The notes beneath the pieces are model-generated. The model did no database searches and had not been told where the DNA came from. It saw only the letters and a program-made list of their open reading frames with translations. Shown piece after piece: positions 45,640 through 58,734 of a stretch of 64,000 nt of DNA. The stretch's first letter is position 1. The number at the start of each line of letters is the position of its first letter. A program made the translations under genes and the position numbers. The stretch lies in NCBI GenBank assembly GCA_015680685.1, contig MNCI01005332.1, positions 196,129 to 260,128 of the forward strand, read 5' to 3'. The DNA comes from Gnetum montanum (Eukaryota > Streptophyta > Gnetopsida > Gnetales > Gnetaceae).

Positions 45640-48120
45640 ATGTCCTCTTCTTCGCATAAGAGCACTTCATCGCCTAGGACTAACACAAGAGGCAATTGAC
45701 AGCATAAACACATAACCAAGATCTGTCAGTTCCTCAACAATTTCATGTCATATATACTCATCCTGATGAGTATGTACTTGATTTCACCTTTATTCTCCAC
45801 CAAGATGAACAACTGCATTGGAGAGACTTGGAGGGTAACATAGTGTTGCCTCTAGACCGATTAGTCCCCAACATGCTCCTTCATGCTCTTACATGAATAG
45901 GCATGCCACTTTTATATGTAGAATACATTGCATGCAATCATGACTCAAGGTACTATCATCCCACAAAAGTGCAACGTCAAAGGGACTTGCGATAGGAGAG
46001 ATACCATACATCTTTGAAAGGTAAATGGCCCCACGATGCTATGCATGTTTTAAGCGAAATTGAGGATGGTGAACCTTCCTTAATAGGTTCTCCACAAAAT
46101 GATGTTCCTCCTCCTGACATTGGTCAAGAGTTGGTGTATTAGGACCTCCACTTTATTATTCAAAACCTTGGTTTTGATACCCATGAACACGAAGTGTTCA
46201 ACGAAGGGACACGAACACACAATAAGGGAAGACATTTTGATCATGATCATGATTGAGGCCGAGACCACTAAAGAGAAGGTAGAAAACATCATCATGGAGA
46301 TGGTTCTCCTTCTTCTTCACCTTCATCATCATCTTCACCCTCTCCTTTAGTGTCCAAACGTAGTCATAGGGAAACCAATTGTAAGGATAGGGGAAAATGA
46401 AGAGAAAGTCATCAATGAGATAGTTAAGAACAAGGATGAGGGAACTCTAAAGAATCAAGGCATAGAATAAGGAAGAGTAGGGAACTGCATAGACACCATA
46501 GATGCTATGAATGAGACAATCATGAAGAACCCCTACTCGCAACTAGAAGTATGCTAGATATAACGGAGGCCATAAGAGTTCCAACAAGGCATCAAAAGGA
46601 TAGTATGATCAAGAGGTTAGACATAGACAACATCCTACAATTTGAAGTGGGATATAATGCTGATCCTCAAAATCATTTACAAGCATTCCACGATGCACAT
46701 GCCTTGCAAAACATAGAAAATAAATGGCAAAAAATAAAGTTATTCCCAAGGACACTAGTGAAAGAATTATAAAGCTGGTACCTATCCTTAGAACTAGAAT
46801 CTGTTCGGAGGTGGAGTACAATGTTAGAACTATTCAATGATAAGTACCAAATGTACTCCCGAGTGTCTAACCTATGGAAGCAAATCCAAGGATGGAAGTA
46901 AAGAAATCATGAACCCTTGGATGCTACCATGGGTTGCTATTACGCACTGTTACATTATTTCCCTGGCTATGGTTATTCATAGCAGGATCAACTACGCCAT
47001 CTCGTGGATGGACTTAGGCATGAAATAAGAAGAACCCTTGGGACATACGCCCAAGGAAGGTTATTAGAGATTAGGTCTCATCAAATTCATAAACTGCTAT
47101 AGCAAGTAGCCAAAGAAGAAGGTGAGCTGTGAAAGAGAGAAAGTGTGGAAGAATACAACCAAGATCCTTCCCTCCAAAAAAGGGGAGTAAGATTTTGTGA
47201 GGAGGAAGAAGAGTCATCACTCAAAGATATGGTGAATAGGAAAACTTTTCCTTTCCAAAAGTTAACAACATAAGTATCAGCAAAGATAGACCAAATGTGG
47301 GACTCCCTAGATAGTAAGCTTGAAATTGTTCTTAAAATTGTAGAGGAGTTTAGGGAGTGAGGTAGTGACCGCGACAAAAATAAAAAGAGAGAAGTGGAAA
47401 ATGCACATAACAAGGGTAAGGGGAAAATGGCCATCATAGAAGAGGTTTTGGATTCAAACATGGACAATGATGGTGGATGCAAGATATGCCAATACGACCA
47501 TCCTACGGGATGTTGCCCAGTGATCTCACATCTACAAGAGTCTAGGGTGTATGCACTCAACCCACGACTAAATAAATGGCAAGAACCCCGATAGTTACCT
47601 TATACCTAAGGTAACCCAAGGCAGTTCCACCAGCCTTCAACATATTATCCAAGTAGAACTCCACCACAACCCATTGAGCAACATCAATAGTGAAAATAGC
47701 CACAGTCATGACCACCAAGGCAACAATACCCCTACTGGCAACTTGACCCATATGGCTACTACGTGTAGCATCCAATCTCTCCACGTGACTCTATTAGTCA
47801 CGTTACATGACAACATCGCTACCAAGCCTGTGAGTATTATAGAACTCCTCCTAGGAAAGATAACCCACAAATATACCATCCTTCAAATCCATCTGTAGCT
47901 CTCCCACCAATAGCTCCATTACCACCTGCTCCAGCAATGCAAGGGGAACTCCCTACTCAATTGCAGCAACGTAATGCCATAAGGGCTATAAATCCTCAAT
48001 CCATTGTTGGTTCTGAAAACCATATGAAAAAAATACCTTTCTTTAGAACCAACAGTCCAACCAAGCCCTTACAACCACAAGCGGTTGAAGCTCTGAATGC
48101 CTCCCCATCAAATTAAGCTT
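45640..48120 (+). pseudogene. gag relic of the composite element
   Basis: The first Met (45640) opens MSSSSHKSTSSPRTNTRG. The gag core at 46551-47130 reads LQAFHDAHALQNIENKWQKI, then MLELFNDKYQMYSRVSNLWK and DGLRHEIRRTLGTYAQGRLL. Near 47480 there is the zinc-knuckle variant CKICQYDHPTGCCP, spaced C-x2-C-x3-H-x3-C instead of the usual C-x2-C-x4-H-x4-C. Stops and at least one frame change interrupt it. It is homologous to the gag at 26877-28690. Gag is present once in the composite; the second unit has none. Confidence 0.82.
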
Positions 48121-48131
48121 CAAGGCTCCCC

Positions 48132-48704
48132 TTGAACCAAACACCAAGCTTAACACATACAGTTATTTTAACACATGCCATTACTGATAGGATCAAGGTT
48201 GGCCACCTTCTCAAGAAATTCTCTGATCCTGGAAGGCCTCGAATCTATTTCCAAATCACTAGGAATGAGTCATGCAAAGATCTTCTAGATTCAGGTTCTG
48301 GAGTTAACTTAATATCACAAGAAATGTACAAAGCCTGGAACCTACCTCTATTAAAGAAGAGCAATATTTTCCTAGAGTTGGCCAACCAGTCCATCATTGT
48401 TCCCTTGGGATTGGTGGAAGACATCATCACCACTGTGTGTGGGTGGTCGTACCCAACTGATTTCCAAGTGATACAAGTGAATAATAGTAAAGGGGACTTC
48501 CCGATAATAATGGGAAGGGCATGGCTAAGTACTATAGATGCATGCCTAGGAATCCATAATCTTTTCCTAGAAATATCTAAGGAGAAAAATTTTGGAAAGA
48601 TCCAGAAGAAGAAGGTTTCATGTATGACATACAATGATACAGGGTACAGTTGCGTGCAGAGATCATGGGTTGTGCAAAGTTTAGCATTGCTTGCATGCAA
48701 CTGA
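48132..48704 (+). pseudogene. Retropepsin domain of the composite element
   Basis: An uninterrupted 190-codon frame contains DLLDSGSGVNLISQEMYKAW, where DSG is the aspartic protease active site (DTG/DSG), and later FPIIMGRAWLSTIDACLGI, matching the conserved ILGRPWL segment. It would cut the Gag-Pol polyprotein. It is the best-preserved coding stretch of the element. It is followed by stops and by the N join at 48817, and is not in frame with the RT. Confidence 0.88.
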
Positions 48705-48734
48705 TGTGCATAAGACATTAACATACAAAAGTGC

Positions 48735-48899
48735 ATGTATGAAGTAGACACATGACAAGAAGACACCTAATGGCTGATAGCTAATCAAGAGAGCAACTCA
48801 CTAATGTACATGGAACNATGTATGGAGTAGACACATGACAAGAAGACACCTAATGGCTGATAGCTAATCAAGAGAGCAACTCACTAATGTACGTGGAAC
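48735..48899. repeat. 82 bp direct repeat around a single N (assembly join)
   Basis: 48735-48816 and 48818-48899 match except for two A/G differences, with N at 48817. The extent and position of the repeat fit two overlapping contig ends that carry allelic or sequencing differences. Confidence 0.8.
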
Positions 48900-49003
48900 T
48901 AACTGAGGGAATAACTTGCACTAATATTGAAAGCATAGATGCACTAGAGAAAGTCCGCTACCAACTTCCAAGCCTTAACCTTGAAAACATTAACTAGGGG
49001 AAG

Positions 49004-51708
49004 TTGGAAATTCCTAAAAAATTCAAACAAGAGCCCATAGAATTGAAACTATTGCCCACCGATGTGGAATATATGATTCTTGAAAATGAAAAACCAGTAA
49101 TTGTCAATGCAAGACTTGCTTCCAAACAAAAAGGAAGATTGCTGAAGGTAATAAACAAATGGTCAAAAGCCTTTTCCTGGTCATATTGCAAATTAACTGG
49201 AATGGATCCTAGGATATGCCTGCATAGATTTACACTAACCCCTCCATGAAACCTCGAAAACAACTGCGGAGGCAATTAAACCCAAAATTGAAGCAAGTAG
49301 TAAAAGAAAAAATAGAACAGCTTCTTAAGGTTGGGTTCATATATCCCATTGCTGATAGGGAATGGGTTAGCCCTCTTGTAATCATGTCTAAAAAGGGAGG
49401 TAAATGGAGAGTATGCATAGATTTTAGGCTACTGAACATGGAAACATTTAAGGATTACTTTCCGTTGCCATTCGTTGACCAAGTCTTAGACACCATAGTA
49501 GGGCATCACTATTACAGTTTTTTGGATGGCTATAGTGGATAAAACCAAATACGGATAGCCCCAGAAGACCAAGCCAAGACAACGTTCACCAGTTCTTGGG
49601 GAACGTTTGTGTACAAAAAAATGCCATTTGTCTTGTGTAATGCTCCTGCCACATTTCAACGCCTAGTTCTAAGCATATTTGAACAGTAGATAGGGAATAG
49701 AGTGGAAGTCTTTATGGTCAACTTCTCCACCTATGGAACAAGTTTTGATCAAGACATGGAACGATTAGAGCAAGTGCTGAAAAGATGCGTAGGAACCAAT
49801 TTAAGACTCAATTGGTAGAAAATCCATTTAATGATCCAAGAAGGCATAGTACTTAGGCATAAGGTTTTAGATGCAGGAATAGAGGTAGACCGAGATAAAA
49901 TTAGGGTTATCCAAGGAATCACCCATCAACCTGAAACTATCAAACATTCGATCATTCCTTGGACACACTGGCCACTATGGGAGATTCATTGAGAACTTCT
50001 CTAAGATTACCAAACCATTGGTAGAACTAACAAAGAAGGACATACCTTTTGAGTGGACCAGGGAATGTGAACAAGCATTCCAAACCCTGAAATGAAAGCT
50101 AGTAGAAACTCCCATTCTACAAGCTCTTGATTGGTCCTGACAATTCCACATGATGACTGACACATCCAATTATGCCTTAGGAGCCATACTTACATAGTTA
50201 GATGACCAAAAATTCCCTTACTACATCCACTATGCAAGTAGAAGTATCGCCAGTGCATAACTTAACTACACAACTACAGAGAAAGAATTAATGGCTATAG
50301 TGTTTGCATAGGATAATTTTAGGCACTATGTGTTAGGTTACAAAGTGTTTCATCCACATGGATCATAGTGCAATCCAGCTCCTCATGCATAAGCCAATGA
50401 TTAGCCCTTGTATTATATGATGGGTGGTAATTCTACAGGAGTTCAATCTAAAGATGATCGATAGGAAAGACATTGAGAATGTAGTTGTAGATCATTTATC
50501 TCGGTTGCATTGGGACAACAAAGAGCAAGAATATGTAATGTCTGATCATTTTCTTGATGAACCTCTCTTTGCTAGTGTAGTGAATAACCAACCCATGGAG
50601 AAAAAATTGTATAGTAGCATTCTCACCTATCTCCTTAACAAACACCATAGAAGCTAGACTTTAGGAAGAAACAATAGTTTTTTCACAAAGCTAAGTACTT
50701 CATGGAGATCAATGGACAACTTTACAAAGTGTGTCTTGATGGCTTGGTTCAATGGTGCATGCTCAAGGTAGACCAATGGAGAGTTCTCCAAGATGCTCAT
50801 GAGGGCCCTTGTGGGGGTCACTATGTAGGGAGACGAACAGATATTAAGGTCTTACTTATAGGATATTACTGGCCAACATTATTTTGGGATTCCTAGCAAT
50901 TTCTCTGATCTTGTGAGCGTTGCCAATGTGATGTGGGAATGATTGCTAGAATGGAGGATCCACAACAATGGATTCAACCTTTACAACCCTTCGACATTTG
51001 GGTAATAGACTTTATGGGGTCCATTACACCAATGTCCAATGGAAAAGCTTACATCATTGTTGTCATAGACTATCTAATGAAATGGGCTAAAGCTGCTGCT
51101 GTTGTAAACTACACATCATCTACAGCTGTAAGATTTGTGCAACAAAAAATTGTAAATAGGTTTGGTGTGCGACATGCACTTATCTCAAATAATAGAACAC
51201 ACGGAAAACTTCCAAAGCTTTTGATTCAAATAAAGCTTTGTACACTATCCATGGCTTGTGACCTCCACCTTGATCTTGATCTAGCACAAAAACAAAGGTT
51301 GGCAACTTTAAACGTGCTAGACAAAAACTGATTAGCTTCTCTTCTTCAAATGAGTTGCACAAGGCATATAACAAGCAATGTCATGACCTGAAAATTTGAA
51401 AGGTTAAGTATCAACCATGAGATAAGGTTCTCTACTAGAACCCAACACATGTGCCACAACACACAAAATTTCAAACACTATGGGAAGGACCTTATATTAT
51501 TCATACAACCTTTCCTTTAGGGTCCATGACCATATACAAACCTCAGTGCTTTGATAAGAGATTGCTAGTCAATGTGAAACAGACCAAACCCTTCCATGAA
51601 CTTAGAACAGCTAGTGCCCATAATACCTCTGAGAAGGGACAACCTTGCTCATTATTTCAGATCTCCTCCTTCCAACTTAGTCATGGGGGAGATGGCCAGC
51701 TCTACTGA
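49004..51708 (+). pseudogene. pol copy 1: RT, RNase H, integrase (defective)
   Basis: RT motifs in order: FIYPIADREWVSPLVIMSKK, WRVCIDFRLLN, YYSFLDGYSG then a stop, and MPFVLCNAPATFQRLV. Then comes EVFMVNFSTYG, where the family has F/YMDD, so both catalytic Asp residues are gone. RNase H at about 50120-50500 includes DRKDIENVVVDHLSRL. The integrase has an HHCC-type zinc region near 50790-50940 and FDIWVIDFMGSITP with the first catalytic Asp. The second Asp is replaced (SNNRTH). The segment between it and KLPKLLIQ is deleted, which removes the catalytic Glu. A GPY/F-like WEGPYII lies near 51483. Stops occur after DGYSG, at IFEQ-stop-IGN, LNW-stop-KIH, LT-stop-LDD and VFA-stop-DNF. Confidence 0.9.
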
Positions 51709-53571
51709 TCAATTAAGGCCCTTAGTTCCCTTTTAAGTTTTTTTTTTACACATTTTCTTTTTACAAATTTCATTAACTTTTCTTATTTTTTTTTTTGCAA
51801 CATCGTTCATACTTTTTCATTTCTTTGTGTGGTTGTTTGTGTTGTTAGGTTTGTCACCTAATAAGTGCTCCTAATGGTGGTATGAACTATATTCTAAGGA
51901 TTGCTAATGTTTGGTTTTTACCTTTGAGTTATAATGTTGATACTAAGATATGGTTCTTTTAATATAATAAGCAATGAGTCCACATCATCCATGCATTCAT
52001 AAATTTCTATGATCTCTCTTGGCTTGGAACTATACAGTCCCTTTCTTTAAATAATAGAACTATCAATGAACTGGTGACTAGGTATTTCTAAATTCAAGGA
52101 AGGACTCAAGGACTGAAAACGATGTGACTTCAAGGGGATTTGATGCATTTGTGCTACCCATTCTCTTGGGTGCTTGGATATTTTCCTCTTGAGTTTTCCT
52201 TACCATTCTGACATTTCTCCATTATTGGGAAGCAGAGCTAATAAAAATAATAAGTCTTTGCATGGTGTGGTTCTCATGCAAAAAAAAATAGTGAGAATTC
52301 AAAGAACACACCTTAGAAAAAATAATAATCTGGGCTACAAGCATTGGTTATGGAACTAAACAAACATGTTCCCTCTAACTAAGGCCCTCTCTCACTTCCT
52401 ACTTTTTCCTTTCTCGTTTCCTCGGAATGGTGGTGACTCTTTGATATAAGCATTCTTATTACTTTAGATGGATGGATTGGCCAAGTGTATTAATGCGAAG
52501 TCACTGGATGTGGATTGTTTGAGGCTAGATTTGAAATGAGATCTATTAAGTCAAATTAACCATAAATACATAAGGGGTTGTACACCACCTTGTTCTTGAG
52601 ACTCCATTCCATTCTCTTCTTTCCATCATTGTTTCTCCATTCTACAACTCATTGCCGATTGTATCAATAGTCTATATGTTGGTTGATGCATTGTTTTCTT
52701 TTTGGTAAATTCTTATGGTTAAGACTTTATCTCTTACTTCTGAAAAACATTTCTAGAGCCTATAGACTATTTGAATGTGTGTTTGTCAGGGCATAAAGGG
52801 CATGAGCCTACTTTGGCGAGGACCCACTGGCATTCCTCTTTGGTGCATCAGTTAACTTCTTTCCCTTAAACATTTTCTTAATCACCATTTTTTTTGTTCA
52901 TTACCACCTTTGACATCCATTTTATTGATGTTGTTTTTGTTTCTTTTTCTCCATCTTTCTTTTTCCTTATCTTTTTCCATTATATCGCTACTGGAGGATC
53001 GCTCCTCGTCATGGGGGTCTTGGTCCAATTTTTTCAATTTTCTCCTAACCCCTACACCTTGGATAGTCACTAGTGTTATATCTCCAAAATCTGTATTAGC
53101 CATATCACAACTTAGCCAATGAACCATACACCGAGGCAAGGTATCAACTACATTGTGATTTATTTATCCTTGCTAATATGAGATTGTGTTATGTGTGCAG
53201 ATGGAAATTATACAACAATGGACTAGAGCTAGAGGAAACACTTAGGATGGATTGGTGCTGGAATAGTTATGCATGGAACAAGATTGATGTGCAGTTATGG
53301 ATGGATAATAGAAGGTGCAATTTTGGTGTTGGCAGAAATGCATCTTCTTATTTTCTCTCTCTTCTTTCTTAGCTGCCAAATAAGGCTTGATGTAAAATGT
53401 GTATAATGTTCACTCTTATGGTCATGAACACTAATATTGCCATGTATTGTAATCATGATCCATTCACGTGTCACCCCATTCACCATTAGTGTCATTCAAG
53501 TCAATAATCCCATACCTTCCCAATATTTTGTAAGGAACTCAAGGATGATTTTTCATTCAGTCATGAAGGTA
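51709..53571 (+). other. 3' untranslated interior of unit 1
   Basis: About 1.86 kb lies between integrase and LTR2, and it aligns throughout with 56816-58734. It contains the CCTACTTTGGCGAGGACCCAC stretch shared with the pol-less element. No env-like frame with membrane segments was supported. TCATGAAGGTA directly before LTR2 is the weak polypurine tract. Confidence 0.6.
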
Positions 53572-54295
53572 TGATGAGCTACGATATCGTGTACACGATA
53601 TCGCATCAGTGATATTGCATCCACCACACGATATCATGTCTTGCCTCATCTTCTATAAATAAGAGGTGGCTTTCTTTGTTCAAGGGAGTTAGACTTCAAC
53701 CCTTAGCCAAAATCTTGCAATTTGACCATTCCAAAGTTAAAATAATTCCTGTGTGCCCATAGTAGGAGTCATAGAGTGAATGGATCTTTATTCAAGCAAT
53801 TTGTACCTGAGCACACATTTGTGTACGACAATAAAGATGAACTTTATGATAAACCTTGTAGCATATAGATTAAGCTAATTAGTAATTAATTATTGTTGAA
53901 TGTTTAATGCTTTCCTAGTTAATTAATATCTCCCTCCACCTTTAACTCTCTTAGTTAAGTACACTTAGTAGAACCGCTTTGAGCATGCGTGTAGTGCTTG
54001 GTAACCCAATATCAATTAGCGTTTGGTAATCCTAGCAGCGCTGCACTGGTTCAGAATATGTACGACAAGTGAGAATGGATACTAGTGTTAGGAATATTTA
54101 GAACTTAATTAACGAATATTTAATGTAAGTTAGCCACTTAGTTCTCTCTCCCTCTCCTTTATTAGCAGAAGACATAAAAAAATACAAAAGCTATAAAAAT
54201 CATATACCTCAAGCTTGCTTAACCATACAACTGTGACAATACAAGTAAGTTTGGGAAGATAACGATTGATTAACCCTAAGTGTTCCATTAAGGCG
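53572..54295 (+). repeat. LTR2 (middle LTR), truncated at its 3' end
   Basis: It starts TGATGAGC and carries GATATCGTGTACACGATATCGC, a fully preserved palindrome. It follows LTR1 up to GTTCCATTAAGGCG (LTR1 position 45404) and then runs straight into RT sequence. The last 91 bases of the LTR are missing. The pol copy 1 sequence at the matching position (GGAGGCAATTAAACCC near 49269) shares a short G-rich patch with the breakpoint, consistent with microhomology-mediated joining. Confidence 0.92.
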
Positions 54296-56815
54296 ATTGA
54301 ACCTAAAATTGAAGCAAGTAGTAAAAGAAGAAATAAAACAGCTTCTTAAGGCTGGGTTCATATATCCCATTTTTTATAGAGAATGGGTTAGCCCTCTTGT
54401 AATCATGTCTAAAAGGAAGGCAAATGGAGGGTGTGCATATATTTTAGGCTGCTAAACATGGCAACATTTAAGGATCACTTTTCATTACCATTCGTTGACC
54501 AAGTCTTAAACACCATAGTGGGGAATCACTATTACAATTTTCTAGATGGCTATAGTGGATAAAACCAAATACGGATAGCCCCAGAAGACCAAGCCAAGAC
54601 AACGTTCACCAGTTCTTGGGGAACGTTTGTGTACAAACAAATGCCATTTGTCTTGTGTAATGCTCCTGCCACATTTCAACGCCTAGTTCTAAGCATATTT
54701 CAACAGTAGATAGGGAATAGAGTGGAAGTCTTTATGGTCAACGTCTCCACCTATGGAACAAGTTTTGATCAAGCCTTGGACCGATTAGAGAAAGTGCTAA
54801 AAAGATGCGTAGAAACCAATTTAAGGCTCAATTGGTAGAAATTCCATTTAATGATCCAAGAAGGCATAGTACTTAGGCATAAGGTTTTAGATGCAGGAAT
54901 AGAGGTAGACCGAGATAAAATTAGGGTTATCCAAGGAATCACCCATCTACCGGAAACTGTCAAAGACATTCAGTCATTCCTTGGACACACTACCTACTAT
55001 AGGAGATTCATTGAGAACTTCTCTAAGATTGCGAAATCTTTGGTAGAGATAACAAAGAAGGATGTACCTTTTGAGTGGACCAGGGAATGTGAATGAGCAT
55101 TTCAAACCCTGAAACAAAAGCTAGTAGAAACTTCCATTCTACAAGCTCCTGACTGATCTCAACCATTCCACATCATGACTGATGCATCCAATTATTCCTT
55201 AGGAGTCGTACTTACATAGTTAGATGACCAAAAATTCCCTTACTACACCGATGCACAACTTAACTACACAACTACAGAAAAAGAATAAATGGCTATAGTG
55301 TTTGCATAGGATAAGTTTAGGCACTATGTGTTAGGTTACAAAGTGTTCATCACATGGATCATAGTGCAATCCAGTTCCTCATGAACAAGCCAACTGTTAG
55401 CCCTCGTATTATACGATGGCTAGTAATTCTACAAGAGTTTGATCTAATGATGATCGATCGGAAAGGCACTGAGAACATAGTTGTAGATCATTTATCTCGG
55501 TTGCATTGGGATAGCAAAGAGGATAAATATGTAATGTCTAATCATTTTCCTAATGAATCCCTCTTTGTCGATGTAGTGAATAACCAACCCACGGAGACGA
55601 ACTAGTATAGTAGCATTCTCACCTATCTCCTTACTCAACAAACACCATAGGAACTGGACTTTAGGAAAAAAACAATAGTTTCTTCACAAAGCCAAGTACT
55701 TCATGGAGATCAATAGATGCTCATGAGGGCCCTTGTGGGGGTTACTATGTGGGGAGACAAATGGCTATTAAGATCTTTCTTATAGGATATATCTGGCCAA
55801 CATTATTTTAGGATTCCCATCAATTTGTCTGATCTTATGAGTGCTATCAATGTGATGGGGGAATGACTACTAAAATGGAAGATCCACAACAATGGATTCA
55901 ACTGTTATAACCCTTCGACATTTGGGGAATAGACTTTATGGGGCTAATTACACCAATTTCCAATGGAAAAGCTTACATTGTAGTAGACTATCTAATAAAA
56001 TGGGTTGAAGACATTGTTGTTAAAGACTACACATCATTTACAGCTACACGATTTGTGCAACAACAAATTGTAAATAGGTTTGGTGTGGCACGTGCACTTA
56101 TTTTGGATAATGAAACACACTGCACAAGTGCAAATTTTTGAAAGTGAATGCAACGCTTAGGGGTTGAACATAAATTGACTGCACCTTATCACCCCCAAGC
56201 TAACAGACAAGCTAAGGTCATCAATAAGGAGATCACTAAAATATTGATTAGGAAAATTAGCAAATATAGGCGAGATTGGACCACTAAACTGAATGATGCT
56301 TTTTGGGCATACTGCTCCACCTAGAAACTCACTATAGACTACTCTCCCTATGAGTTAGTGTACGGAAAGCTTCCAATGCTTCTAATTCAAACTGAACTCC
56401 ATACACTATTAACGGCTTATGACCTCCACCTCAATCTTGATCTAGCACAAAAAGAAAGGTTGGCAGCTTAAAACATGCTAGACAAAAATTGATTAGCTGC
56501 CTTATCATCAAATGAGTTGCACAAGGCATATAACAAACAATGTCATGACTTGAAGATTCGAAAGGTTAGGTATCAACCAAGAGATAAGGATCTCTACTAG
56601 AACCCCACACCTGTGCCACAATGCAAAAAATTTCAAACACTATGGGAAGGACCTTACATTATTGATGCAACCTTTCCTTCAGGGGCCATGACCATATACA
56701 AACCTGAGAGCCCTGATAAGAGATTGTTAGTCAATGTGCAACAGACCAAACCCTTCCATGAATTTAGAATGGTTAGTGCACATAATACCTCTGAGAAGGG
56801 ATGACCCTACTCACT
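54296..56815 (+). pseudogene. pol copy 2: RT, RNase H, integrase (defective)
   Basis: The copy begins in the RT at the equivalent of about 49275 and then matches pol copy 1 to the end. It has the same stop after DGYSG, the same stops at FQQ-stop-IGN, LNW-stop, LT-stop-LDD and VFA-stop, and the same loss of the catalytic pair (EVFMVNVSTYG). It keeps an RNase H stretch (DRKGTENIVVDHLSRLHWD) and integrase sequence missing from copy 1 (about 56115-56362). There the second Asp is present (LDNETH), but the catalytic Glu position reads Lys (QAKVIN for QAEVxN). The GPY/F-like WEGPYII is at about 56645. Some private lesions also exist. Confidence 0.9.
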
Positions 56816-58734
56816 ATTTTGGATCTCCTCCTTCCAACTCAGTCATGGGGGAGATAGCCACCTCTGTGAACCATTTGAGGCCCTCAGTTCCTTTTTTTCT
56901 AAGTTTTTGTTTTAGAAATTTCTTTAACTTTTCTAATTTTTTTTTGCAACATCATTTATACTTTTTCATTTCTTTGTGTGACTGTTTGTTTTGTCATATT
57001 CGTCACCTAATAAGTGCTCTTGATGGTGGTATGAATTGTATTTTATTAATTGCTAATGTTTGATTTTTACCTTTGAGTTATAATGTTGATACTAAGGTAT
57101 GGTTTTTTGATATAATAGGAAATGAGTCCATGTCATCTATGCATCCATAAATTTCTATTGTCTCTCTTGGCTTGGAATTGTACAATCCCTTTCTTTAATA
57201 ATAAAGCTATTAACAAATTGGTGACTAGGCATTTCTCAAACTAAAGAAGGACTCAAGGATTGAAAAGGGTGTGACTTCAAGGGGATTTTATGTATTTTTT
57301 CTGGCTGTTCTCTTAGGTGCTTGGATGTTTTCTTCTTGATTTTTCCTTACCATTTTGACATTGGTCCATTATCGGGAAGTTGAACCAATAAAAATAACTC
57401 TTTGCATGGTGTGGTTCTCATGCAAAAAAAATAAAAAAAATAGTGAGAATTCAAAGTACACCCCTTAAACAAAATAATCATCTGGGCTACAAGCATTGGT
57501 TCTGGAACTAAATAAACATGTTCCCTCTAACTAAGACCCTTTCTCGCTTCCTACTTCTCCCTTTCTCATTTTCCTTGGAATGGTGTTGACTCTTTGGTGG
57601 AAGCATTCTTGTTACTTCAAGTGGATGGATTGGCCATGTGTATTAATGTGAAGTCACTAGATGAGAATTGTTTGAGGCTAGATTTGGAATGAGATCTACT
57701 CAATCATATTAACCATAAATACACAAGGGGCTATACACCACCTTGTTCTTGGGACTCCATTCCATTTTCTTCTCCCCATCATTCTTTCTCAATTTCCCAC
57801 TTCATTGCCAATTGTATCAGTAGTCTATATTTTGGTTGATCCATTGTTTTCTCTTTGGTGAATTCTTGTGGTTAAGACTTTAACTCTTGCTCCCAAATGA
57901 CATTTCCAGAGCCTATGAACTCTTTGAATGTGAGTTTGTCAAGGCATGAAGGGCATGAGCCTACTTTGGGGAGGACCCATTGGCATTCCTATTTTGTGCA
58001 TTAGTTAACTTCTTTCTCTTAAACATTTTCGCAATCAACATTTTGTTTTGTTCATTCCCATCTCTAACATCCATTTTATTAGTGTTACCCTTATTTCTTC
58101 TTCTCATTCTTTTTTATTCCTTATCTTTTTCCATTCTATCACTACCAAAGTATCACTCTTAGTCATGGGGGCCTTGGTCTAATTTTTTCAATTTTCTCCT
58201 AACCCCTACACCTTGGGTAGTCACTAGTGTTATATCTCTAGAATCCATATTGGCCATATCACAACTTAGCCAATGGATCTTATACCAAGGCAAGGTATCA
58301 ACTATATTTTGATTTACTTATCCTTGCTCATATGTGATTGTGTTGTGTGTGTAGATGGCAATCATACAACAATGGACTAGACCTGGAGGAAACACGCAGA
58401 ATGGACTGGTGCTGGAACGGTTATGCAAGGAACAAGATTGATGGCACAACTATGGATGGACAATGGAAGGTGAAATCTTGGCATCAGCAGCAACATGTCT
58501 TCTCCTTTTCTCTCTCTCTCTCTCTTCTCTCTTAGCTGCCAAATAAGGCTGGATGTCAATTGTGTATAGTGTTCACTCTTGTAGTCATGAACACTAATGT
58601 TGTCATGTATTGTAATGTTGATCCATTCACATGTCATCCCATTTACCATTAGTGTCATCCAAGTCAATAATATCATACCTTAATAATATTTTATAAGGAA
58701 CTCAAGGATGAGTTTTTATTCAGTCATGGGGGTA
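56816..58734 (+). other. 3' untranslated interior of unit 2
   Basis: This is the counterpart of 51709-53571. A CT-rich microsatellite is at about 58508-58535, where unit 1 has a shorter CT tract. GTCATGGGGGTA before LTR3 is the polypurine tract and is purer in G than that before LTR2. Confidence 0.6.

Noticed and set aside
47087-47560. 157-codon minus-strand frame rich in Ser
   Set aside because: Antisense of the gag C-terminal region. The Ser-rich composition comes from reading the Glu/Lys/Arg-rich gag backward.
48245-48766. 173-codon minus-strand frame
   Set aside because: Antisense of the retropepsin domain, whose DSG and GRAWLS motifs identify the plus strand as the coding one.
51709-53571. 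Envelope-like ORF downstream of integrase
   Set aside because: No continuous frame with signal peptide or membrane segments is shared by the two units. Short frames differ between them.
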